From Chitinophaga pinensis (GTDB lineage Bacteria > Bacteroidota > Bacteroidia > UBA4408), in the NCBI GenBank assembly GCA_945872355.1, contig CAMBZU010000006.1:1-64000 (forward strand): a DNA stretch of 64,000 nucleotides. Reading direction: 5' to 3'. A model generated the notes under the pieces. The model saw nothing but the letters and a program-made list of their open reading frames with translations. It did no database searches and was not told the DNA's origin. Position 1 is the stretch's first letter, and each line of letters opens with the position of its first letter. The position numbers and the translations under genes were made by a program. Below, piece after piece: positions 10,301-18,030 of the stretch.

Positions 10301-11499
10301 TCTGCAGCAATAAAAAAGACATTCGCACGCGCACCAATCCACTCGCGCAATTTTATTTCCATTTCTTCCCGATGCTGGTAAATGCCTTCGATTACTTTTT
10401 TTTCATTGAGCAATGATTTTAACATCAATTGATTTTCTTCGGCTATTCGTGCTGCAAAAACATCTTTGGTATAAGTTTCAGGAGTAAATGGAATTTCTTT
10501 TTGTTTATCGTGTAACAATAATTGAAGTCGTTCAAGCAGCTTGCCAGAGGTTTGTTTGGTTATGCCTTCTGGACTAAAAAAAGTAATGGTTTTGCCGTTA
10601 TTAGACTCATAAGACATGATATTTGGTTTTTCATTGCGGTCTATGGCTAATTCTCCAGGAATGATAAAAAATGGAATGATTGGCATGCTTGTATTAGCAT
10701 CACTACTATAGATTGAAACATTTGAATCTATGTTGATTTTGTTTTCAAATGGTTTTATTTCGATTCCTTGTAGGGAGTAATAAACACCTGATTCTTGTTT
10801 CAACATGGGAAACTTCTCACAAAAAGTAAGTTGCTCCAGTAATGTTCTAAAAATGGGGAAATAGTCATTCCATAACTTTTCTGAAGTAATTGAATTCAAA
10901 GTCAATCCATGACCTAAATAACGATTTCTAAAATTAATCAGCATTCCAATTCCGGTATCTTCTTGCTTTATGTACCTGGTTTCTCCACCATTGTAGGAAT
11001 CAACCACTTCAATTTCTCCTTTATACATTTTTCTTTTTTTTCCTGTTTCAACGGTTTCGTGATATTTCACTAAATCGGGACAGAAGAAAGTATGGTTTTG
11101 AGTTTTTAAATAGGTTAAACATTCTCTAGTAAATGCATTCCAAGATCCGAAAGAAGGCTGTGCTAAATTTTGCGAAAATAAATCTACAATCTTCCGTTCT
11201 TTGAAAGGACTGTTGAAGAACTCAGAGGCTGTAAGCAATCCTAAATATTTAAGATAATTTAAAAAGGTATCTCTAAAATAATTCAACCGTTGTGGTGCAT
11301 TTTTTTCTAATAAAGTTTGCTGGAGAGGATAGGCAATGACGTAGGGTAAAGAATTGATTAGATTTAAATCAGTTTCATTAAAAGATAAAACTTCTGATAA
11401 CGGATTATCACAAAAGGGACAATCCATGTCTACGGGATAAACTTTTCCCTTTTTAATCTCAGGGGCAATGCAATCGGTATTTTTACATACAAAGCTCAT
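7357..11499 (-). CDS. Zinc-ribbon / RNxxxxxH-motif / STAND-type NTPase / TPR-repeat protein (candidate defence or signalling NTPase)
   Basis: N-terminal CKNTDC...CPFC; FRNRYLGHG; Walker A FFIAAEAGSGKTNLL; Walker B PFFILIDGLNE; KFIITSRAN sensor; long C-terminal array of TPRs (e.g. YLKNAYNNLGVAYHHFRELNEAINYYLKA). Confidence 0.9.
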   Translation of the reverse strand: MSFVCKNTDCIAPEIKKGKVYPVDMDCPFCDNPLSEVLSFNETDLNLINSLPYVIAYPLQQTLLEKNAPQRLNYFRDTFLNYLKYLGLLTASEFFNSPFKERKIVDLFSQNLAQPSFGSWNAFTRECLTYLKTQNHTFFCPDLVKYHETVETGKKRKMYKGEIEVVDSYNGGETRYIKQEDTGIGMLINFRNRYLGHGLTLNSITSEKLWNDYFPIFRTLLEQLTFCEKFPMLKQESGVYYSLQGIEIKPFENKINIDSNVSIYSSDANTSMPIIPFFIIPGELAIDRNEKPNIMSYESNNGKTITFFSPEGITKQTSGKLLERLQLLLHDKQKEIPFTPETYTKDVFAARIAEENQLMLKSLLNEKKVIEGIYQHREEMEIKLREWIGARANVFFIAAEAGSGKTNLLVEMQRQYAERNLMSLFIRASRMEKKSLKEELCYQLNMDFSLDIAQYISLAGTQEDPFFILIDGLNESSYAENIWQEILEISKVFEPGSLKFIITSRANTKIDIDRYVLSENQLQYIYGENKDHVKSLSGFAFWLTPLDMKEMESAWGSYVANDRNRFKPLFSFNDIATFDRGLYLQINNPLILRIFLETYKGKNLPKKGTKHLHVWKDWFATFSNEEQNFMNLLADVVWESGENELLLDDVLNNKNLQSYFLNDNSSAPYLRLLTLGWISRYVKDLTVYVSFTLEGLLLYLLGTKLNQQNSTLTSDGIGEILNNGTKLQKSAIESFLCEQALEGKIGLIAKLIDEGEEKLELCVTPLLYFLKSQGVDTTVEKLLENPTKNDWIILEFLRAEIKKNDLHDIVTQFDNKILSSDIKESINQDFLRISCHESLNSNDRLVELNTVITKKSFEEYSRENKFKFLTLIIEQLAEIDSRTAIKLYEEYIQKDISNIKLDNYSNCKLYEYVGDAYYLISGGIKNAEDIFTKGLNLIKDKTGWDFEKQKLSFQNSVACCKLEKREYIESEKLFQELIIKTKKLLGTHNLFFIQVNSNYAELMRLLNRFDKSNEILNQSLDIALNILPINHIGFSNIYTSLGWNYIAQTQFEEAIDCFKKCIELSLKKYGENNQYLKNAYNNLGVAYHHFRELNEAINYYLKANTIYKSINGIGSAVTIANIGSIYHEQEEFEKALIYLQESNKLESNNSLTLRKIGLVYFAKNEIESALNFFNQSEKILLAIQNDSAKLELAYLYSNYASIYEKLNDFNKCIEYCNKALDIYLSVFDSSHEYVNSIIYNLGRYYYLNSDFENAIINYQKILFIQLKNLGADNEDVATSNFNIGNCYIALYNYHEALEYYQRAYTILKKGGIAFQIAQCYEALNELKNALDYFIQSAEIRKDDVGIKDKAKQESIANALRLSKELGKESEIPGWMGCKLI

Positions 11500-11834
11500 A
11501 ATTTATTATTCAAAACTATTGGTAAAGTTAAAACATAAGCTTAGATTTAGAAGGATTTTTTTAAGTATTTTCAATATGTTTTATGGAGAGTGTCACATTC
11601 CGTTAAATTTCTCGACTTCAAACACTACTAATACTTTATCGATACGGCCAATACGACCCAGTTAATTGCACTATAACAACTACTCTATCGACATTAGACA
11701 AGGAATTGACGAAATAGTTCATAAACTCTAAATAAGCCATTACAAATTAATTTACCACTGCGTTGCTTATCATCCTTCATTTTGCGTTTCGTAAGAATAA
11801 AAAAGTTTGAAAACTGCATTAAAATTAAACCTCA

Positions 11835-12296
11835 CTAAAAAAAATTATTCATTGTTTTAGCAAGAGCTTCGAGTTCTGCCTCAAAACCTTTCTTAATAGC
11901 AAATAATGCAGCATCATCTGAGAACATATCTACATAATATTCCTTTTGCTTTTTTGCTTTTTTGGGTCTGCATTCTAAGTCAAATTTTATTCTAATGGCT
12001 TTATTTTTTTCGTAAGGTTCATTCAGTAGCTTAAATGAAATGTTTGGTTCAATAAATGTTAAAAATCTATATTGGGGCTCTTGCCCTAAGCTCAGCTTAT
12101 CAAACCAACCAATTATTTCTTGAACTTCATTGATTGTCAAGAATGAATCAATAACCTCCCATCTCCCTTTATTACATTCGACCTTAAGCTGCACCATAAG
12201 CCAATTAAGGTCGGTTTTATAGTTAGCGGTTTCTGGAGATTCAAAACCTATTAAATTTAAGTGTACAGATTGTTTCGCGCTAAATGGAATTATCAT
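11835..12296 (-). CDS. WapI-like immunity family protein
   Basis: 153 aa; DLNWLMVQLKVECNKGRWEVIDSFLTINEVQEIIGWFDKL pattern resembles WapI-type immunity proteins. Confidence 0.6.
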   Translation of the reverse strand: MIIPFSAKQSVHLNLIGFESPETANYKTDLNWLMVQLKVECNKGRWEVIDSFLTINEVQEIIGWFDKLSLGQEPQYRFLTFIEPNISFKLLNEPYEKNKAIRIKFDLECRPKKAKKQKEYYVDMFSDDAALFAIKKGFEAELEALAKTMNNFF

Positions 12297-12362
12297 CTTT
12301 TAGAAATTTGTTGAATGTATAAATTTACTCAAAAATTATGTAACTTAATGTATTCCATCTAA

Positions 12363-12503
12363 TTAATTTGCAATAATTTGTCCACCAGGCCATGAGGTAT
12401 TTAAATGTAGACCATTTTCCTTAAAAATTTCTTGTTCTTTAATCTTGATACAAAAGAACCACCTGATCATAGCGAAAACGTCAATATCTATAAATTCAAA
12501 CAC
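12363..12503 (-). pseudogene. 46-aa open frame resembling the C-terminal remnant of a larger protein
   Basis: Read by hand: VFEFIDIDVFAMIRWFFCIKIKEQEIFKENGLHLNTSWPGGQIIAN*; only a GTG start available, preceded by in-frame TAA. Confidence 0.4.
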
Positions 12504-12764
12504 TTATGAATAGAGAATGCTGCCAAATGATTTCATTGTTTTTTTGCATTAAAATGTTTAAAAGCATTGATATCATTACGCTACAGAGCGATTTCTTTTT
12601 TTTGCACTTTTACTTTAAGAGATGAAAAAAAACTTTTTTTCAAATACATCGTAAAGAGACTTCAGTTTATAAAATAGTTATAGCCAATGATGTATTGTAA
12701 GTTGCGCTTTGTTTTTCCAATAATTAGAAAGTAAAAAAAGGAATATTCACTTAATATCGGAACT

Positions 12765-13013
12765 ATGGAAACAAAACCAAAAATTAGGAAACAAATAAGA
12801 AACTGGTCCCTTAACGCTATTGCATATGCATTTGTGTTTTTAATAAATTATTTGAGTGTTAAAATCGGAGATTCAAAAAGTGTAATTTATTATTTTAATT
12901 TCATATTTACCATATCGTATGTTTATTTGTTCATAGAGGCTGTTTATAACCGTGAGGGTTGGATAGAAATATACAAGAATCCGACCCTTAAGGATGATTA
13001 TTTTGACCTTTAG
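12765..13013 (+). CDS. Small two-TM membrane protein
   Basis: 82-aa ORF with two hydrophobic segments (AIAYAFVFLINYL; VIYYFNFIFTISYVYLFIEA). Confidence 0.5.
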   Translation: METKPKIRKQIRNWSLNAIAYAFVFLINYLSVKIGDSKSVIYYFNFIFTISYVYLFIEAVYNREGWIEIYKNPTLKDDYFDL

Positions 13014-13182
13014 TAATTTTCAGCTGAAAAAATTGCCTTAATTCTAAATGGATTGCATTTGATACACGATTCACATTTGACAAAACACTATAAATCCGAA
13101 TAAAATTAGATGCTCTATCTATTTTTATTGCAATAAATTGGTGATCATCCTTAACTAAATCTACCTTGGCAAAAAAAGTTTA

Positions 13183-13662
13183 ATGAAAATTACCTTATCA
13201 CAAAAAAACAAAAATACCATGAAAATAAAAGACATTAAAATGCTCAAATTATTTGGTTCGGTTAAAGATGTTGATTCGTTGCTCAAAGCTGAGCTTGAAG
13301 GCTTCAACATTGCATATAAAACCATAGATACAGCAATGCCCGGGGCTACTATTTTGCATGAAGCTGCAAAATGCTGCTATCTGGAGTTGTTGGAATATCT
13401 GATATACAATCGTAAAATGGATGTAAATGATCTTGATGATGACACCTGCACACCCCTTGGATATGTAGTAAATGATGAAACACTATACAATCTCAAAGAG
13501 TTGAATGAAATCGGGACAGTTAATGAGGGCAATCAAAATAAAGATGATATTCTTAAATGTTTAGATTTTTTATTGAAAATAGAGGCAAAAGCAGTGTACT
13601 GCGGAAGAGAGTATTCCAAAGATTGGGTATTAAATTACAAGAAGCAATTAATTGCCACATAA
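13183..13662 (+). CDS. Ankyrin-repeat-like protein
   Basis: GATILHEAAKCCYLELLEYLIYNRKMDVNDLDDDTCTPLGYVV ankyrin-like; alternative start at the internal Met (MKIKDIKM). Confidence 0.65.
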   Translation: MKITLSQKNKNTMKIKDIKMLKLFGSVKDVDSLLKAELEGFNIAYKTIDTAMPGATILHEAAKCCYLELLEYLIYNRKMDVNDLDDDTCTPLGYVVNDETLYNLKELNEIGTVNEGNQNKDDILKCLDFLLKIEAKAVYCGREYSKDWVLNYKKQLIAT

Positions 13663-13767
13663 TAAAGCAAAATAGGTCACATAAAAGCATTGCGATTCTA
13701 TTGGGCCAAGCAAAAGAGGAAAACCCTCAGGAAAAGGTAGAGATTAAATCTAGCCTGTAGAGGAATT

Positions 13768-13798
13768 AGGAGCACGCTTGAGGCGTGTTCCTTTTTTT
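13768..13798 (+). terminator. Rho-independent terminator
   Basis: AGGAGCACGC-TTGAG-GCGTGTTCCT stem-loop (one G-T pair) followed by T7. Confidence 0.8.
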
Positions 13799-13829
13799 GC
13801 ACTTATAATGGCCAATATAATTAGCTGAT

Positions 13830-14951
13830 TTATTTTCGCCATGCTTTGAGCAGTCCATTTGGTTTGATTAAATTATTAATGTCTTTGTATGGAATAAAAA
13901 CTTCTGGAGCACCAGCAGCATAAACTCCAATTTCAGATTGGTCGTATGAAAATAATAGGCCACCAGGTGTTATTGCAAAATCTCTGGTAAGTTCGAAACT
14001 ACCTTGTTCAAATTGCCAGCCTTCGGAGCCATAGGTTTCTATGAATATACTTTCACCAATTTTATTCAAAGTTTCTGCATAGTTTTGAACTAAAATGTCA
14101 TCGAGTGTAATTATATCACCTGTTCGTATATCAAAGTTATATGAATTGCCGACACTTTGCGCGTGTGCTGCCCCAAAATCATAAAATGACTCACCAATAT
14201 TAATACAAATTATATTGTTGTCATTTGTAACCAAGTAAACACCTATTGAAAGTTCAAAACCAGTGCCATCCTCAATTGAATTTACTGAGTTCATCAATTC
14301 TTCAATTGTTGCATAGCGATCGTCATAAATACCTAGGTAACACAAACTTTTCATTATTGTGTCATTTACTTTTTTTGAGGCTTCAGAGGATGGTAATTTT
14401 ACTGTTAACAAATCTAAGTCTATTGTTGTACAGAGTGTATCCCATGACATTGCATCCTCAGTAAGTTTCTTTTTATTCTTTTCAGCATACTTACAATTTT
14501 TACTTTGTCTTTTTTCATATGTTATTTGAACAACACTGTCTGTCTTTTCAGAAAGATTAAATGAAATTGTTTGTTTTCCTACTTTGTCTGTCCATTTACC
14601 TGAAATCGTGGAATTAGATGTGAATGATCCAGAAAAATTCCCAACCTCTTCATAATTATTGTTCGTTTCTGACAAATTGAATTTAAAGTCTGAACCAATA
14701 ATTCCTCTCAAACTTTTAGGAACGCTGCCACTTTTATCATAATACTCACCAGTCAGAATGGTGTCATTTTTTGTCAGGTCCAATACTATTTCTCTACTCC
14801 CAAAAGTTCCAATAAATTTTCTATAGAAAGTATCAGGAAGTGAAATATCCTCATTCATTGTCTTACCACAAATCGGACTTTGAGTTGAATTGGAATTACA
14901 AGCTGTTAAGATGAAAACAACTAAATAAATTAGTATAATTTTTTTTTTCAT
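13830..14951 (-). CDS. Lipoprotein with C-terminal DUF3298 (RsiV-like) domain
   Basis: MKKKIILIYLVVFILTACNS lipoprotein signal (start 14951 preferred over 14999); FDIRTGDIITLDDILVQNY...GLLFSYDQSEIGVYAAGAPEVFIPYKDI matches DUF3298. Confidence 0.8.
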   Translation of the reverse strand: MKKKIILIYLVVFILTACNSNSTQSPICGKTMNEDISLPDTFYRKFIGTFGSREIVLDLTKNDTILTGEYYDKSGSVPKSLRGIIGSDFKFNLSETNNNYEEVGNFSGSFTSNSTISGKWTDKVGKQTISFNLSEKTDSVVQITYEKRQSKNCKYAEKNKKKLTEDAMSWDTLCTTIDLDLLTVKLPSSEASKKVNDTIMKSLCYLGIYDDRYATIEELMNSVNSIEDGTGFELSIGVYLVTNDNNIICINIGESFYDFGAAHAQSVGNSYNFDIRTGDIITLDDILVQNYAETLNKIGESIFIETYGSEGWQFEQGSFELTRDFAITPGGLLFSYDQSEIGVYAAGAPEVFIPYKDINNLIKPNGLLKAWRK

Positions 14952-15137
14952 TTTTTTTAAGTTAAAACTAATTATTTGAAGCTGCAATATTTTTTTCAAG
15001 TTAAGTTTCCGCTATCAACTATGATATGAAACAAATTTATAAAACCTTATATTTTTTCCAATTTAAATTAATTAAAGTAAAGATAAATTGAATATTCAGC
15101 TGCGATAATTATAGCATTTTTATTAAATATTGAGTTA

Positions 15138-16343
15138 TTAATGCGCTGCCTCAGCTGGAGCTTCTTCTACTGCTGGTGCTGCTTCTTCATAATTATCCTG
15201 ATTATATTCAGGTTCAGGATAATTTGCACTCTCAGCCTCAGGAACATACTCAGTTTTTACTGTCATATTTGACGACAAATCATTTCTAATTAAATATAAA
15301 ATTACGTCTGCGCTAGCGGCATCAAATTGAGGGTTTATAATATATTTACCCTCATTGTTTATAAACCCTATTTTGTTACTTGTTTCTACCATTGCCAAAT
15401 TACCATTAAATGAAAACGCTGTTTCAAATTGAGGATTGATGACTATCTTGCCTTCTTTATTGATGTATCCGAATTTATTTCCAATTTTAACAGGAGCCAG
15501 ATCATTTTCCAAGAACATAAGGGCTTCTTTAAATTGATTATTAATAATCGTTTTACCTTCACTGTCACACCAACCCCATTTGCCATCGAGTTCGGTTAAA
15601 CAAATTTTATGATCGTTAATGATTGTTTTATAAATTGGGTTTACAGTGTACAAACCTTTAGCATTTATTACACCACTTTTTCCTCCTGTTTTAACAACAG
15701 CATTTCCTTTGATAATGTTATCGGCTTCATCAAACTGAGGATTGATAGTAATATTGCCCTTTTTATCGATATAGCCCCATTTTCCCTCTCCATTTTTAAA
15801 TGCACATTGTCCTTCACTAAATGTTTTTACTTTTGAAAATTGAGGGATTATTACAATTTTACCTGTTTTATCAATGAATCCCCATTTTTTTTCATAGTTA
15901 TCTAGTATAGCAAAAGAAGCTAGACCTTCTCTAAAAATATTAACCTCAACAGCTTCGGTCATTGTAAATTTTATGTTTCCCTGCTTATCAATGGCAGTAG
16001 GACTTTCATTTTCAGCAACTACCCATGCCAATCCATCACTAAATACTGTTGCTTGGTTGTAAATTGGCGATATAATATATTTACCTGCTTCATTTATAAA
16101 ACCCCATTTGGGGTCATCTGTTGAACTTTTCACCAATGCCAATCCCTCTCTAAAAATAGTAGCATCACTGAATTGTGGATTAATTAAAATTTTGCCTTCT
16201 CTGTTTATATAGCCAAATGATGTACCAATTTTAACTGGAAACAATTTAAGCATTGAGCTGCCGGTGATTGATTTTATTTTGTTGCATGATAATGCTACTA
16301 GCATAATCTGAACAAGTGCAAGAACTGTTATACGTTTCAACAT
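15138..16343 (-). CDS. WG-repeat-containing lipoprotein
   Basis: About nine WG/KWG-type repeats such as WGYIDKKGNITINPQF, FGYINKEGKIVINPQF; LSCNK lipobox-like N-terminus. Confidence 0.9.
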   Translation of the reverse strand: MLKRITVLALVQIMLVALSCNKIKSITGSSMLKLFPVKIGTSFGYINREGKILINPQFSDATIFREGLALVKSSTDDPKWGFINEAGKYIISPIYNQATVFSDGLAWVVAENESPTAIDKQGNIKFTMTEAVEVNIFREGLASFAILDNYEKKWGFIDKTGKIVIIPQFSKVKTFSEGQCAFKNGEGKWGYIDKKGNITINPQFDEADNIIKGNAVVKTGGKSGVINAKGLYTVNPIYKTIINDHKICLTELDGKWGWCDSEGKTIINNQFKEALMFLENDLAPVKIGNKFGYINKEGKIVINPQFETAFSFNGNLAMVETSNKIGFINNEGKYIINPQFDAASADVILYLIRNDLSSNMTVKTEYVPEAESANYPEPEYNQDNYEEAAPAVEEAPAEAAH

Positions 16344-16663
16344 ATTGTGCTTTAATAGTAAAATGAATATTTTACGAAAATAAGTAAAAAACTACAAATA
16401 GTGATTTTTCTTATTTAGATAATCAAATAAGTTACCATTAAAATATAGAATTTTATTTACCTGACTTTCTCAATTAGCCCACTTAAAAGTAATAGTGCTC
16501 AGTAAACTAGAAACTCGGCTTGGTGTTTTTTAATCTTTAGAGCTCCGCTCGGCTTCATGAAATAATGAACAAGAAACAAGGAATGATAAATTATTAAACT
16601 TTGAAGTATTTTTTTATTGAGCCAACAACTTTCAATATCAACTTCTCCTACCTACTTTTAAGT

Positions 16664-16717
16664 GCATAAAAAAAGCCCCAAATAGGGGCTTTAATAAACT
16701 TTCGTGGTCCTGGAGGG
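16664..16717. repeat. 54-bp direct repeat copy 1 (terminator plus tRNA-Arg 3' end)
   Basis: GCATAAAAAAAGCCCCAAATAGGGGCTTTAATAAACTTTCGTGGTCCTGGAGGG, identical to 16765-16818. Confidence 0.95.
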
Positions 16718-16764
16718 CGTTCCCGACAGCGGTCGGGACAGGCTTCCCCTCCCTCCAATGATTA

Positions 16765-16818
16765 GCATAAAAAAAGCCCCAAATAGGGGCTTTAATAAAC
16801 TTTCGTGGTCCTGGAGGG
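16765..16818. repeat. 54-bp direct repeat copy 2, overlapping the 3' end of tRNA-Arg
   Basis: Identical 54 bp to 16664-16717, offset 101 bp. Confidence 0.95.
16769..16793 (-). terminator. Rho-independent terminator of tRNA-Arg
   Basis: On the minus strand AAAGCCCC-TATTT-GGGGCTTT followed by T tract; duplicated at 16668-16692. Confidence 0.8.
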
Positions 16819-16879
16819 AGTCGAACCCCCAACCTTCTGATCCGTAGTCAGATGCTCTATCCAATTAAGCTACAGAACC
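16806..16879 (-). tRNA. tRNA-Arg (anticodon ACG)
   Basis: GGTTCTGTAGCTTAATTGGATAGAGCATCTGACTACGGATCAGAAGGTTGGGGGTTCGACTCCCTCCAGGACCA folds as cloverleaf: 7-bp acceptor GGTTCTG/CAGGACC (one T-G pair), anticodon loop CTACGGA, T-loop TTCGACT. Confidence 0.96.
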
Positions 16880-16924
16880 ATTTTTGAGGGCGCAAAGATA
16901 TAAATATTATTTGATATCCAAATT

Positions 16925-17992
16925 TTACTCGCCTTCTTGCTTGTTTACGGGTGCCATTTGCTGCTGCAGTACTTGCCTATCGCGCATTCTACCATTGATG
17001 AGCGCGGTGTACGACCTGGCTTTTTTATTGCCAAAATCGCTGTAGGCTTTTTTACTCCATTCTAAGGCAATATCAAAGTTGCCTCGTGTTTCACAAAAAA
17101 CTGCCATGTTGTAGCATGCGCGTCCTGCAATCTTTTTTTCTTTGTTTAAGGCTTCCTTTTTCCAAATTTCTGCGGCACCTTCCCAGTCGTTTATCTTTAC
17201 TTTTTTACCCGCCTTTTTCAATTCATCGCTTCCTTTTGTATAGTATTGTCTGCTTTCTGTAACCCACAATGGTGTTATTCTGCGGCCATAACGCTGCCCA
17301 GTATGAAATCCAGTTCTAAACAAGGCATCATACTTTGATGGAAGATTAGCTAGTGCCTCATTTTGAGTTAGGCCCTGTCCAGTAAAAGCCAAAAAATCGG
17401 TGTAGCGAAATTCATCTGAAATCACCTCACTCTTGTTGTTATAAATTCTCCATCCTACGGTGATGTTCATTCTACTATCTGCTCTTACCCCGGGCATATC
17501 TTTATACACATCTTTTGCCACGCGGGTTCTTATGGTAATTGGTGTAAAATTTACGCGCGAGTCTGAATCAAAGGCTTCTAAAGCGATTAAGGCATCTAGG
17601 TTATTTCTTTGACATACCTCATTAATTTTAGCTCGGCTCAATGGTTCTGGAAATTGTCCTGTTCCGCTGCCTTTAAGCATATCGATATCTAAACGTATTA
17701 ACTTAAAACGGGGCGATTGACTCATCACATCTATCATACCATCAACAGTGGCCTCTGAACCTCTTCTATCTGTGCCTATGCCCTCGCCTGTTAAAACGCC
17801 TTCAATAATGTTCCATGCCTTATTATCTTTGGTAGGATAGGTGCGATTGATAACACCTACGTTGATGATATTATCTTCTACGGTTATTTCTGCTGGCTTT
17901 AACACTTGCAGACTCGTACTGGAAGTACAAGCGCCTAAAAGTATTGCTAATAAAGGGATGCAGAGTGCAAGATGTAAAAAAATCTTTTTCAT
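16925..17992 (-). CDS. DUF6340-type lipoprotein
   Basis: LLGACTSS lipobox; VLKPAEITVEDNIINVGVINRTYP...GEGIGTDRRGSEATVDGM pattern; C-terminal TPR-like. Confidence 0.8.
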   Translation of the reverse strand: MKKIFLHLALCIPLLAILLGACTSSTSLQVLKPAEITVEDNIINVGVINRTYPTKDNKAWNIIEGVLTGEGIGTDRRGSEATVDGMIDVMSQSPRFKLIRLDIDMLKGSGTGQFPEPLSRAKINEVCQRNNLDALIALEAFDSDSRVNFTPITIRTRVAKDVYKDMPGVRADSRMNITVGWRIYNNKSEVISDEFRYTDFLAFTGQGLTQNEALANLPSKYDALFRTGFHTGQRYGRRITPLWVTESRQYYTKGSDELKKAGKKVKINDWEGAAEIWKKEALNKEKKIAGRACYNMAVFCETRGNFDIALEWSKKAYSDFGNKKARSYTALINGRMRDRQVLQQQMAPVNKQEGE

Positions 17993-18030
17993 GAGGGGTC
18001 TTTTGTAAGGCTACAATAAAAATTGTGCCA

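Noticed and set aside
13557-13760. 67-aa ORF overlapping the end of the ankyrin-like gene
   Set aside because: Alternate frame of the ankyrin CDS; no independent support, although it does run up to the terminator.
16638-16832. 64-aa ORF (MGVRLPPGPRKFIK...)
   Set aside because: Lies across the tRNA 3' end and the 54-bp direct repeats; artefact of the duplicated tRNA/terminator sequence.
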